From Cordia subcordata (Eukaryota > Streptophyta > Magnoliopsida > Boraginales > Cordiaceae), in assembly GCA_028554755.1 (NCBI GenBank), contig JAPTOF010000017.1, forward strand, positions 12,981,501 to 13,045,500: 64,000 bases of DNA, written 5' to 3'. The notes beneath the pieces were generated by a model. The model was not told the origin of the DNA, made no database searches, and saw only the letters and a list, made by a program, of their open reading frames with translations. A program made the translations under genes and the position numbers. Below, piece by piece: positions 1 to 10,415 of this stretch; the stretch's first letter is position 1, and each line of letters starts with the position of its first letter.

Positions 1-12
1 TTAATACTTTTA

Positions 13-773
13 GGTTATGTTTAGTATGCAGAAATAGTTTGGAATGCAATTGTCATTTTAATTTTTTATTTTATTTTTAGTGGGACTAACTAAAGTTGGA
101 AAAATCTATTTCCATAGAATAACCTTTCCACGAAAAAGTTAAAAAAAACTCATTCCTTAGCCAAACACAAGGAATGGGCTTTCCAACTTAAGTTGGAATC
201 ATTAAAAATAAAGTAAGAGCAACAAATAATTTATTATTTCATATTTACACTCACAAATCTTCAATTGTTATTAAACAAATAAAAATTCAAAATTCAAAAA
301 TTATAAATTAAAAACTAAAAATACACATTTTCTTTCATTTTTAACTATTTTCCACCCAAAAAAATAGGTGTAATTTTATTGGATGGTTACCTTTTCTCTC
401 AATTATGTTAGAAAAGTAAATAAATTAAAATATGGTATTAAAAATGAAAAATGATTGAGAAAATAATGCTATGTTTTATTGTTGATCAAGAAACAACAAA
501 GAGTATTTTAGTTTATGTTAATATTATATAAAAATAATTGTCATGCATAAGTTTAAATTTATGCCAAATTAAAGGATAAGTGTATTTTGGACAACTGATT
601 TGTTAAGATAATCTTACCAAACATATCAAATAAGATAGTAATTATATTGTAACTTTTTTATAGTCTTAACAAAACACAAGGGAAAAAAAATTTCCATGGC
701 CATTCTGCCTTGAATCCTATTTTGGCGTGAATGACCATTCCTTTCTAAACTATTCCATTATACCAAATGAGCC
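13..773. mobile_element. MITE-like element with imperfect terminal inverted repeats
   Basis: The left end (13-59) and the reverse complement of the right end (729-773) match over about 45 bases with roughly three quarters identity, sharing blocks such as GAAATAGTTT/GGAATAGTTT and GTCATT. The 760-bp interior is AT-rich and has no coding potential that I can see. This is the layout of a non-autonomous DNA transposon. The target duplication is unclear (TTA is possible on the left) and the left end lies close to the window border, so the superfamily is left open. Confidence 0.45.
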
Positions 774-779
774 ATTAGT

Positions 780-1453
780 GATTTTGCAGGAAGTAATATT
801 ATATCAGTTAAGGTTAATTAAATGATTACATATACACACACACACAAACATGAACATTTATTATATTTAGTTATTCTCACATCAAATATAACTCAAACTC
901 TTAAAACAAGAATAAATAAAAATGGTAGATTTAATATAAGAATGACTAGAAATGGTAATATTTAATTAATTAAAATAATAATTTAATCTTAACGGATACA
1001 ATTTTATACTCATTAAAAAATTATATTTTTAATTAGGCATATTGTTAATTAAATTTTATGTGTAAAGTTAAGAGTATCTTATACTAATTCAAGACCATCC
1101 CTAGAAAAGGCAAATTAATATTCTCCTTTATTGATTGGATGGTTTACTTCCACTTATCCGACAAATCATAACAACCAAAAGACCATAACCAAAAAGGTCA
1201 CATAATCACCATATCAACAAATCTAATCCCCAAAAAAAAAAAAGCCAGCCGTATATTAACTTACGCACGTCAGTGGCATAACGTCGTAATTAAAGCAAAA
1301 TCTAATGTCATTTTCACTTGGATTCGCACTCTTAGATATTGTCCACTTCTTAGACAATCTATAGCAATACTAGTACTGCTACTCAGACAGTATCGAACAT
1401 CAGACTCTCTCTCTAGATCTTGTCATTTTCTCTCTCTAGAGCATCGGCGCACA
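780..1453. other. Upstream region of the FLA gene
   Basis: AT-rich DNA with a short AC microsatellite (834-847). A pyrimidine-rich stretch with CTCTCTCTCT-type runs (about 1403-1440) lies directly before the FLA start codon and probably belongs to its 5' leader. I could not fix a TATA box. No gene is seen. Confidence 0.5.
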
Positions 1454-3224
1454 ATGCAGCTCCGCCACTCCGCCGCCGTGGCCACGGCCTTTCTGACCAC
1501 ACTCCTTCTCTCCACCACCACCATCCAAGCCCATAACATCACCCGCATTCTCACGAAACACCCTGAATTCTCAACATTCAACCATTACCTTACAACAACC
1601 CATCTAGCCGCCGAGATCAACCGCCGGCAAACCATCACCGTCTGCGCCGTCGAAAACTCCGGCATGGCTGATCTCCTCTCCAAACACCTAACCATGTTCG
1701 CTCTCAAAAACGTCCTCTCTTTGCACATTTTACTCGACTATTTCGGCGCCAAAAAGCTCCACCAGATCACCAACGGCACCGCTTTGATCGCTACGATGTA
1801 CCAAGCCACCGGCGCCGCTCCGGGCTCATCTGGGTTTGTTAATATCACCGATTTGAAAGGCGGCAAAGTCGGGTTCGGTGCCGAAGATAACGGCGGCGTT
1901 GTGGATGCTACTTTCGTGAAGTCAATTGAAGAGATTCCGTACAACATTTCCGTTATTCAGATTAGTAAGGTTTTGCCGTCGTCGGAGGCTGAAGCTCCGA
2001 CGCCGGGACCGGCGGAGATGAACTTGACTTCGTTAATGTCTGCTCATGGGTGCAAAGTTTTTGCTGAGACTTTGTTGGCTTCACCAGCTGAGCAGACTTA
2101 CGAGTCCAATCTTGACGGCGGTTTAACTGTGTTTTGTCCAGGTATCAATCTGCTATTTTATTAAAAAGTTTAAAGGAAATATTTTTATTTATTTATTTCT
2201 TTCTTTAACACCTCATATTCTATTTGTATTAAATTATAATTTTATTTTATTTAAAAGTGTGTTAGAAAGACCAATGATTTGTTTGGCTTTGTTCTTTAAA
2301 GCTGCATATAAATAATTGAAAAAGACTTTTCATTAAGCAAGGGATAATTTTTTTTTATGCTTTTAAAAGGATATAATTATAATTTTATTTCGTAAATTCT
2401 CATGACTTATAAAACCCTAAAAAGAATAAGCCCTAAAAAGAAGTCGGGGATGGTGTTTTTCTTTTGTTGTTTATAGGCCACTTTTTTAGTTGCTTGTAGA
2501 CATAGTTTGTCAAATGTTTAAATTTTATTTTATTTTTACTTACAAGTAACTTTAGCTAACTTATAAGCATATCCAAACACTCTATAACACAAAGATTTTG
2601 TTAATTGAGTTGCAATGTTGTATTATTTGTAGTATTCATTTATTATATTTGATATCAGGCGATGATGCGATGAAGAATTTCTTGCCGAAGTTTAAGAACT
2701 TAACGGCGGAAGGAAAACAAGCGCTGTTAGAATATCACGGCGTGCCAGTTTACCAATCTTTGGCGACATTGAAGTCAAATAACGGCGTTATGAACACGTT
2801 AGCCACTGACGGAGCCAAGAAGTTTGACTTCACCGTACAAAATGACGGCGAGGACGTGACGTTGAGGACGAAACTCGTGACGGCGAAGATAACGGGAACG
2901 TTGATCGACGAACAGCCGTTAGCCATTTTCACCATCGATAAGGTTTTGTTGCCCAAGGAATTGTTCAAGGTTGTTGAAGCTCCGACTCCGGCGCCCGCGC
3001 CGGCTCCGGTGGCGGACGCTGAGTCGCCGAAGAGTTCCAAGAAGAAGCACAAGTCTCCGGCGCCGGCTGATTCGGCTGCTGACTCCCCCGCGGATTCTCC
3101 TGCCGATGCTCCCGATGAGGATCCGGCAGACGCCACGGCGGATGATAACGGCGCCGTTAGATTTGACGGCGGGAGGTTTATTACATTGGCTTCGAGTCTT
3201 TGGTTTGCATTCTTATTGGGGTAA
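1454..3224 (+). CDS. FLA1: Fasciclin-like arabinogalactan protein, two FAS1 domains, GPI-anchored (FLA1/FLA2 type)
   Basis: Exons 1454-2141 and 2659-3224; the 517-bp GT..AG intron splits a Gly codon. The 417-aa product begins with a signal peptide (about residues 1-26, ending IQA before HNITRILTKH), followed by a first fasciclin domain (about 27-170). A short proline-rich AGP spacer (EAPTPGP, about 178) leads to a second fasciclin domain (about 190-335), then a long Ala/Pro/Ser region from about 336 (EAPTPAPAPAPV) typical of arabinogalactan glycosylation. The hydrophobic C-terminus (FITLASSLWFAFLLG) fits a GPI-anchor signal. Known FLA1/FLA2 proteins have this architecture and similar length (just over 400 aa) and act at the cell surface in adhesion, wall structure and shoot regeneration. 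FLA1 rather than FLA2 is inferred mainly from neighbouring genes, so the symbol is less certain than the family. Confidence 0.93.
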
Positions 3225-3589
3225 ATTTTTCTTTTCTTTTTCTTTTTTCTCTATGGACATTTTATTTTTTGCTTTTCTTTTTGTTTGCTAGGATTAAAGT
3301 GTTAAGTTATTGTGAGGTAGGATTTAGGTGCAGTTTTATTTGATATTTTAGTGTGTGTGTGTGTGTGTTTTGGCTCTTAAATTTTCTTTATTGCTTTCCA
3401 ATGTCTCTAAGGAGATCTTTATGGCTTGGAGTTGTTTTCTAAACTGTAAGAACTTAATTTTTATTTGTGGTTCATAGACAATATTATGGAATTTAAAGCT
3501 TCAAGTAGTATTTCTGTTTTTTGGTCTAGCATTTAGTATTATTGTGAGAAATTGATATAATTACATTGTGAATTTTAGTTAATAATACA

Positions 3590-3800
3590 GTAAATACAAT
3601 AAGAGAGTTTATTTGATTTATACATGAAAATAGAAAGCAAATAATACAACTACTAGTCTAGCGAGTTATTTATTCTTGGTGACTAAGTTATTATAATTTA
3701 TGTAGCCATTATCTTTCTTTTCCTGAGTCACTCTTTTTGGCTGCTCTTACTATTATTAGTTTTAATATACATATATATTTTCTTTTCATGTATTTTAGTT
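3590..3800. repeat. Dispersed non-coding block, copy A
   Basis: Shares long imperfect matches with 4620-4780 and 10600-10810. Common words are TTATTCTTGGTGACTA, ATGTAGCCATTATCTTTCT and TTTTAATATA. The copies flank or lie inside the NHL array, suggesting they were carried by segmental duplication or belong to an uncharacterised repeat family. Confidence 0.55.
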
Positions 3801-4619
3801 CTTTTGTTTCTTTATTCGATATGAAAAAATGAGGTGGTAAATTTATCTTAGTATTAGAATTTAGTTCATAAATGAAACAGTCTTAAGTACAATATTCAAT
3901 GTCACTCATTTAAAAAAAAAATTAAAATATTCATATGTAAAGTTCAAAAACAAATTTCGCTTATACATAAAGGTCATGTAGATACAATAAATAAATAAAT
4001 TATTATTATAAATTAAAAGATATTAAAATCCTTCATATGCAAGGCTCAAAAGAAGATCCTGCTTAAATATACCAATATCATAAAATTTAAAGACAAACTC
4101 CACATAAAATTTAAAGAAAATCTTAATTAAAGGAGAGAAAAAAAGGAAATAAAAAAGAGAAAAATAAAGGAATTAAATAAAGAAGAGTGAGAAAAAATAA
4201 ATAAGAAAGAGATGAAAAAAATTTAGTTGGCATGCCAACTAAGTATGCCAAATAAGAGGTGATGATGGGGTGTTAAAAATAGGTTAACGTCTAACTTTAC
4301 TCATTAATAAAACATTCCTTAAAAGTTTGAATGACTCATGGCACCTGACCTAAATGATTAATGGGTACACTATGCTTAAAGAGTATATTTGTGTTTTTCT
4401 TTATCTGAGATTTGCCCCAGCAAAGCCAACCATAAAATTTTCATTAAAACAAAGTTTATTAATAGGTGATCTGCCTTAAATTTGTTTGACAATTCCACTA
4501 AGATCGCGAATGAAGCAATGATATATGCTGCCTATTTCACTCGTGAAGATCGTAGAGACTTGAAAGAATGGAGAATTAATTAATGTAAGAAATTGATATA
4601 GTGAATACATTGTTAATTC

Positions 4620-4780
4620 TAACTAATATGTAATAAACACAATATGAGAGTTTTTTTTAATTTATAAATGAAAACATGATGCAAATAATACGGCTATTCT
4701 AGCTAATTCTTTATTCTTGGTGACTAAAAGTTATTATAATTCATGTAGCCATTATCTTTCTCCTCCCGATGAGCAGGTGA
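4620..4780. repeat. Dispersed non-coding block, copy B
   Basis: Second copy of the block described at 3590-3800. It has the same order of conserved words (ATATGAGAGTTT, TTCTTTATTCTTGGTGAC, CATGTAGCCATTATCTTTCT) with small insertions and deletions. Confidence 0.55.
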
Positions 4781-5428
4781 ACATAAACATTCATTATCGT
4801 CACTATTTAATTCCAATCTTAATAGTACACTATAAAAAAATAAAAAAATTTGATTGTAGCAATTGAAAAAAAAATCAAATTTTAAAAATTGCAAAAGCAA
4901 TTAATTGCACGTTACTATTTAAAAGTTATAATTCATGTAATTAATTTTAATTTGTGACACAAAACGTTAAGGGCATACAAATCAATTTGGTCTAATATTC
5001 CATTAAGAAGTGGGTATGAAAGCAAAACATGAATAGTATGGAACTCCTGCAGTAAGACAAATATAAGACATAAATATTACAACAATTGAACGGATATATA
5101 ATGCTCTGCATGGCTTTACATATTTTTCCCACTCCGGGCGGGAATCAGCAGGAGTTTGGTGGCAGGCAAATTAGTAGCTAATAAAGCTATAGATATAGAT
5201 ATACATTAGAGCGTCTTTCCGTGCAACTTACGAGTTTTAATGTTTATATAATATTAATATTAAATTTATATTTGTACTAATATATATATATATATATATA
5301 TATTCTTTTCTAATTATTCTATTACTCTATTTTGTCACCAATTATAATTTTTTTCTTTTTTAATTTATAATTTTTATTATTGTTCATTATTAATAAATAA
5401 TAAATAATCTTCTTTTTAAAATTATTGT

Positions 5429-5680
5429 AAAACTCACCTCGTGCAGGGCTCGAGATAAAAAGCTAGTATAATATAAAAAAGAAAAGAAGTTAAAACTGTC
5501 AACATCCAAGCCTCAAAACAAACCCAGCTGCATGTGAGGGACGTATAAATAAAATAAATAAAAAACCAATATTATAAATAAAAAACGTTATAATTAACCT
5601 CATGCAAGGTTTGAGAACAAATCCCGCATGCATGTGAGGGGGCATGTAAATAAATAAACTAATATCATACAGAAACCAAA
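5429..5680. repeat. Short degenerate tandem repeat (about three units)
   Basis: Variants of a unit reading CCTCATGCAAGGTTTGAGA, then AACAAATCCxGC, TGCATGTGAGGG and an A/T-rich TAAATAAATAAA tail recur here. Related fragments are seen at about 3946 and 4036. The unit is non-coding and of unknown family. Confidence 0.45.
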
Positions 5681-5815
5681 ATCCCCTTTATAAGTTTAAA
5701 CTTTCTGTTTGTTTGAAAACAATTAGGCAAAATAATTGGGAAGAGAAAGTACCACTAATTAACCATATATTGATAGTCATAATAGTTACAACTAATTCAA
5801 ACTACTTTGGTAAAA

Positions 5816-6652
5816 CTATTCTACTCTGGTAGAACAAGGAATTGGTGATCCAAGCGTGCTTCCTACAGTTGTACGAGGTAAGATGACAACCTTCACATCT
5901 TCGCAAATAACACGCATCAACATTCCTACTGACTCACTACCATACGTTTGGTACAATTCACCCTGTATATTCACTTGGAAATGGATACCACCATGGCTTC
6001 TCTCCTCACCCATTAAACCTGCCGTCGAGTCGCTAAGGTTGAGCGCAGAGGCACTCAATCTTGCATCTACAAACGTTTGGTTCTTAGGTGGTTGATCAAA
6101 AGACGCAACTTGTCCTCTCGAAAGATTTTCTCCATCGTGAAAAACTTCAATCTCGAAATCGTTGTATACGAAACTTTTGTATGTATTCCTATTCCTGACA
6201 GAGAGATTAATATTCCAGTTTGCTGTCAATTTGTTGGGGTCAGGGAAATCGAAAGAAGACACTATCAAAGACTCAACCTTGAACTCAGGATCATGGAGGT
6301 TTCTAATAGCTATTACAATTTCTGGAGCATAAAGGGCACAACTAATAACGATGCAAACTGCCAACATACTTAGAAATACACAACAGTCGCTCTTATACCA
6401 TGTACTCTCTCGATGAGTAAAGCAGTTTAAAGTAGCATTGTTGCAGCGGCGTGTGGTGGTTGAAGCAGTCGCGGCAGGCAGAGCTGTTGCAGCTCCTCCT
6501 TGTCTGGCGGTTGAAGCGGTTGTGGTAGGCGGAGCTCGTACTTGTATGGGGTTGTGTCTCTCTGGTGGCAAAGGGTAGCCACAAACGACGTTGTTAGCAG
6601 AAACAGGGTAGCCATAAACAACGTTGTTGTTGTTGTTAGTATATTGAGGCAT
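5816..6652 (-). CDS. LEA2 / NDR1-HIN1-like (NHL) membrane protein, intact member of the array
   Basis: A single-exon 278-aa frame. The ATG at 6652 is chosen because its N-terminus (MPQYTNNNN..) aligns with those of the damaged copies (MPPQSAKND.., MQPQSTQTG..); the frame upstream of it has no ATG. A Pro/Thr/Ala-rich cytosolic tail with repeated GYP motifs (about 1-88) is followed by one hydrophobic membrane segment (about 90-116, VFLSMLAVCIVISC). A LEA2-type extracytosolic domain (about 125-255) follows, with the family pattern F-x-V-E-S-L/M, LTANWNINLSVRN and FDQPP, and several N-glycosylation sequons. NHL/LEA2 proteins are plasma-membrane or ER proteins linked to pathogen response, hormones and stress; the exact role of this one is unknown. 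It is the only undamaged copy in the array. Confidence 0.88.
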   Translation of the reverse strand: MPQYTNNNNNVVYGYPVSANNVVCGYPLPPERHNPIQVRAPPTTTASTARQGGAATALPAATASTTTRRCNNATLNCFTHRESTWYKSDCCVFLSMLAVCIVISCALYAPEIVIAIRNLHDPEFKVESLIVSSFDFPDPNKLTANWNINLSVRNRNTYKSFVYNDFEIEVFHDGENLSRGQVASFDQPPKNQTFVDARLSASALNLSDSTAGLMGEERSHGGIHFQVNIQGELYQTYGSESVGMLMRVICEDVKVVILPRTTVGSTLGSPIPCSTRVE

Positions 6653-6683
6653 GGTTTTGCTGTCTGCGTGCTTCTCCTTTAAT

Positions 6684-6725
6684 TCATAGAATACTCTTAT
6701 GTATAGATTGGACAATAATGGGCCC
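6684..6725 (-). promoter_or_regulatory. Core promoter region of the intact NHL gene
   Basis: On the minus strand the sequence ATTGTCCAATCTATACATAAG lies 35-65 bases before the start codon. The deleted copy has a matching ATTGTCCACTCTATATATATG at 10254-10275, so this is a conserved CCAAT-like plus TATA-like pair. Inferred from comparison between copies. Confidence 0.4.
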
Positions 6726-6867
6726 GTGCAGGGATGAGCTTAGAGGAACGAGTTTTATAAATAAACATGTTTGATAATCCACACCTACCAAAATTTGGGT
6801 TGGATTTGGTGAGCCTTGTGTATGTTCGAACAAATTAAATCCTACTGACAAACGAATTAAATGTTTT

Positions 6868-6889
6868 CCAAATTTTGGTTGGATTAGGA
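6868..6889 (-). promoter_or_regulatory. Array-wide upstream motif, copy 1
   Basis: Plus-strand reading CCAAATTTTGGTTGGATTAG. The same motif recurs upstream of the other NHL copies near 11027, 12190, 12750 and 22490. It may be a shared cis-element or simply conserved duplication flank. Confidence 0.4.
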
Positions 6890-6899
6890 AACTAGCATG

Positions 6900-7535
6900 C
6901 AATTTTCACCACTATTAAATCCTACGTAAGAATAACTATTTATCAGCATTGGGATATGTACATATACATGCGTGAATAACTTATTCAGAATAAGATTTAG
7001 GTTACATTGTCCTAGACAAATCACGAATATCCCATACATAACTGATGTAACATGGTGTTAATATATCTATAAATTATTTATTTGGCCCAAATCTATTGCT
7101 TTAATTTTTTTTAATTACATACACGTCTCATTATTGACAGTTTGGAGTTGGAGGTGACACTTAATTAATTATCGTCAACTCTAAGCCCTAGAAAAAAAAA
7201 AAAAGTCATTATCAAAGAAAGATTCTTGAGAAACAAGTTATTAAATTTCTATAAATAGAGCTCTATAGACGAATTGTTATTTAGTTATTCAGAAGAGTAT
7301 GGGTGTATCCAAATTGTCGTCTTCTTCTCCTTTCTACCGCCACACCAAAATCCTCCCTTTTTCGTTTCCCCTTTCCCTCTCAGCACTTTTAAACAATTTC
7401 GTCCCTTAGAAAAACCCTAACCCTAATTTTTTTTCTCTCGTTAAAAATCATATAATTAAATATCAAATTTCTGCTTCTTCTTCAACATCCAATCGCAATG
7501 ATTGTAGTTTTTTTTTACCTAAACCCACCAACTTC
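6900..7535. other. Spacer between the NHL gene and the DnaJ fragment
   Basis: AT-rich with no gene. The right part (about 7310-7535) looks like a former 5' leader: it is pyrimidine-rich and has AAACCCTAACCCTAA, a telobox-like word common in plant leaders. Confidence 0.4.
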
Positions 7536-7540
7536 TTGAC

Positions 7541-7660
7541 ATGGATTGCAAGGTGGATCATTATCTTGTGCTGGGATTGCCATCGGGGGAAGAAGGTGCG
7601 AAGCTTACTCATAAAGATACCAATAGGCGACTTTCAAGAATCAGTTGTGGAGATACTGAA
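7541..7660 (+). pseudogene. Fragment of a DnaJ (J-domain, DNAJC17-like) gene
   Basis: The ATG at 7541 opens a short frame whose first 25 residues include DHYLVLGLPSGEEGAKLT. This is the start of the J domain in plant DNAJC17-like proteins, which continue with a helix rich in charged residues and the HPD motif. Here similarity is lost after about 25 residues. No HPD motif follows, and the frame runs into Gly/Asp/Ala-rich sequence before a stop near 7783. The upstream leader-like sequence was apparently copied too. I read it as a captured or duplicated first exon that no longer makes a chaperone partner. Whether it is transcribed is unknown. Confidence 0.6.
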
Positions 7661-8245
7661 AACGGCTGCTCAAAGGAGGCATGGTGGTTGTGGCTGGTCG
7701 AGGTCGACGACGCCAACAGCGACGAGGAGGCATGGCGGCTGCAGCTAGGGGTGTTCATTGGGATTTTCTGCCCCAGTCAATAAAATTTTTTTCTCGAAAT
7801 AATTTTTGAAGAAGAGTCTTTGTTCTGTTCTCAGCCCTAATTCATCAATGGGAACACATTTTGGGGAAATGGAAAAAAATACTCGGGATTGGAGAATTCC
7901 CGAATTCTTTTAAGAAAATGTTGAAAATTAAGTCTATTACTAATATAAGTATCAAATATCAGTTAATTCTACTAAATAGTAAGTACTAACATGAACTGAT
8001 AAAAATCATCATCATTAATCAAAATAATAATAAATTTAGACTTCAAGTGTAAATAAAAACATAAAACATAATTCAAATTTAAAAATATAATACACAACTA
8101 GTGAATTATAACTCATAAGTCCAAAACATAAATAAAAAACACAATTCAACATTACATTCATGTCTCATTATCAATCAATCATAGTCCGAAAATCTAAAGC
8201 CTAAATAAAAAACAAAATCCAACACATATATAATATACACACACA

Positions 8246-8514
8246 CAAAACGAGGTTTTCGCTCGTTAGAGGACTTAACCAAACATCTCCCTACACAAGC
8301 TGACGACAACCATGCAGCACTTGTATGAAAGTCAGTACCATCCCATTAAGGACAAGTTTTTTTGGTTCATATGTCAAGGGCTGGTAAGGTTTTGCGCATT
8401 GTATTGAATTAAACCACATGATCCACAGCTTGTGCAGGCTCTAGTCAATTCCTTTGAGTTTTGGTCTTGCGACCATACTCCCTAGGTGGAGTGTTTCACG
8501 CGTTAGCTAGGCTT
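8246..8514 (-). pseudogene. rrn18: Mitochondrial 18S rRNA fragment in nuclear DNA (NUMT)
   Basis: On the minus strand this reads as small-subunit rRNA. Visible landmarks in order are TAACGCGTGAAACACTCC, GTCGCAAGACC, AACTCAAAGGAATTGAC, GCATGTGGTTTAATTC (here slightly altered), CCTTACCAGCCCTTGACATA, TGCATGGTTGTCGTCAGCT and TAACGAGCGAAA. The ACCAGCCCTTGACATATGAAC word is characteristic of plant mitochondrial rrn18 rather than plastid 16S. Many C/G-to-T/A changes from the mitochondrial form show it is old and non-functional. It covers roughly the 900-1150 region of the small-subunit molecule. Confidence 0.85.
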
Positions 8515-8754
8515 CCTTTTTGCAGCAACAGTGTCTAGTCTTTTCGCACTTCTTTTTCTGAAACTCGGTTCAATGGAATTCTTTTTGTACCTTTTTCCAA
8601 AATGGTAATATATATATATAAAGTAAAAAAGAAATTCGGGTTTCGGGTTTTTTCAGAAAAAAAAAAATTTGATCCAGTCCTTAGCTCGTTTCTCCAAAAT
8701 TTTTCCCCATCCCCAATTCCCTGATAATAATTTTCCTATACCCGATATTTTAGA

Positions 8755-8961
8755 CTAGAGATCGAGTTTTCCCAATAAATGCACAACCCTAATTGCAGCT
8801 GGTGGATGACGACACGAAGGGCAGGAGAACTTGTTCCGCAACCAAGGGATGATATAGCTGGAGTGATAAACGAGGTCGCAAGGCAAGAACGAGATTTCGT
8901 CCCCAAACAAAAGCCCGTGCAAGCAAATAGAGCACTCATCATCATGGTAAACATAATACAT
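8755..8961 (-). pseudogene. RING-H2 finger fragment with two zinc ligands lost
   Basis: A 68-aa frame from ATG 8961 contains an ATL/RING-H2-like finger: CSIC, then a spacer, LPCDLVYHSSYI, PWL, then CPSC. The family pattern expects LPCxHxFHxxCI. Here the fourth ligand His is Leu and the sixth ligand Cys is Tyr, so the second zinc site cannot form normally. RING-H2 proteins are E3 ubiquitin ligases; this piece has no membrane segment or further domain. It is most likely a decayed gene fragment. A divergent small protein is the less likely alternative. Confidence 0.6.
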
Positions 8962-9298
8962 TTAATTAAAAATTAAAAAGAGATATTAGAGTAAAAAAAT
9001 ATCTACCAGAGTAAAATTAAAATAAAAATTCTTAAAATTCATAATAAATTTCTTTAAATGAAAGTAATTAAATGATCACTGATAAATTCATCACTCATTC
9101 AATTTCTTAATCAGCTCTTCATAATTTTTATGGCTGAAATTGCTTCCTCAACCTTTGCAATTAAAACGGACAAAATCAATAGTAATTTGATTAGCAAATA
9201 GATTAACTGGTATATCGGTCATGTGCTTAGCCAAAGAAAAGGGATCGGTCATGGGTTCATGCAATAAATTTAATTGTGTCAATATTAAGTTTTCAACA

Positions 9299-9302
<4 letters not shown>

Positions 9303-9362
<60 letters not shown>
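9303..9362. repeat. TA then CA microsatellite
   Basis: About 48 bases of alternating TA followed by CACACACACACA. Simple sequence repeat, likely length-variable. Confidence 0.9.
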
Positions 9363-9714
9363 AATATGTCCATGTATTACTTTTCGGAAAAATGATCGAG
9401 TGGTATCATGTGACACCAGTCTCTAGTGTATGCAGCCGTCCCTGTACATATATATTCATATATTCTAATTCTTTTCCTTTTTCTTCAACGTTTCAACGTG
9501 GCACCAGAGTCAAAGTTTGTGTAAATATAATAAATAAATTAATTAATATTTTAATTAAATTAATATAATATTATTTTTATAAGTTTAAATTTTTAGATAA
9601 AATGATAAATTCATTGTTAAAAAAAAAAAAAAGGGTTTCAAGTTAAGACTTATAACACCCATTTCAAAAAAAAATTAAAGCTAAAAACAAAGTAAATTCA
9701 AACTACTCTAGTGA

Positions 9715-10203
9715 AATACGAGATTGGATCCTCTCAAAAAATAGTAAAACAAGTGAGTTTTGCTCCATGCGTCCTTCCTCAGTTGCACCGGGTGGAATAA
9801 CAACCCTCACATCTATGCAAAAAAAAAAAAAAAAACTCAAAAAAAAAGCTTATTGAGTGACCATCATCATTTTGGTATGAATTACCCCATAAACATGTCG
9901 AATTAAAATGGCCAAACAAATAACTAGGACAATTCCAAATGCATCTAGACATAGAAACAAACCCTATTCTTCATACCATTTACTCTTTTGATGAGTAGCG
10001 TGGTTTGAAGTGGCGTTGTTACGGCGGCATGTGGTGGTTGAAGCGGTTGTAGCAGGTGGTGGAGTTGCTGTTGCAGCTCGTTCTTTAGTGGGGTTATGTC
10101 TCTGATCATCAGGTGGCAAAGGGTAACCATGAACAACGTTGTTAGCAGGGACAGGGTGACTATAGACAACGTCGACATCGTTTTTAGCAGATTGAGGTGG
10201 CAT
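9715..10203 (-). pseudogene. NHL/LEA2 copy with the LEA2 domain deleted
   Basis: ATG 10203 opens the typical N-terminus (MPPQSAKND.., HPVPANNVVHGYPLPP, Thr/Ala-rich tail) and runs 79 codons to an in-frame TAG at about 9964. Directly after that stop, in the same frame, the membrane segment is still readable (FGIVLVICLAIL, about 9930-9900). Then an A/T homopolymer tract (about 9818-9848) replaces the whole LEA2 domain. Only the extreme C-terminal part (RVVIPPGATE) is left at about 9760-9805. So the copy has a premature stop plus a deletion of about 130 codons. A 79-aa soluble Pro-rich peptide could still be made, but there is no evidence for it. Confidence 0.8.
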
Positions 10204-10271
10204 GGTTTTGCTGCATGCTTGTTTGTCCTTGTAATTAATTAGAATTATAATGCTTACTCATATATATAGAG

Positions 10272-10415
10272 TGGACAATAATGGGGACATTCTATTTGAT
10301 GACAACCTTATCTTTGGGATTACGATCAAGCTCTTTAGGACAATAATGGGGGCATGCTTTTTGATGACAAGGGGCATGCTGTTTGATGACAATAATGGGG
10401 GCATGCTGTTTTCAT
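10272..10415. repeat. Short tandem-like repeat in the NHL promoter region
   Basis: Three copies of GACAATAATGGGGGCATGCT-type sequence followed by (T)TTGATGACAA occur at about 10272, 10338 and 10389. A single diverged copy lies upstream of the intact gene at about 6711. The repeat therefore grew from the promoter-proximal sequence of an NHL copy. Confidence 0.6.

Larger units (their letters stand above)
3225..5815. other. Intergenic region with duplicated non-coding blocks
   Basis: No gene is seen. It contains a GT microsatellite (3353-3368), a TA microsatellite (about 5279-5302), two related blocks at 3590-3800 and 4620-4780 (listed separately) and short repeats near 5429-5680. The content looks like old transposon or segmental-duplication debris. 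Confidence 0.6.

Noticed and set aside
2750..3136. Long minus-strand open frame opposite FLA exon 2
   Set aside because: It is the mirror of the Ala/Pro/Ser-rich AGP region; GC-rich repeats keep several frames open.
8246..8514. Possible plastid or bacterial 16S rRNA
   Set aside because: The ACCAGCCCTTGACATATGAAC region and GAAACACTCC word fit plant mitochondrial rrn18. There are too many changes for a live rRNA gene or contamination.
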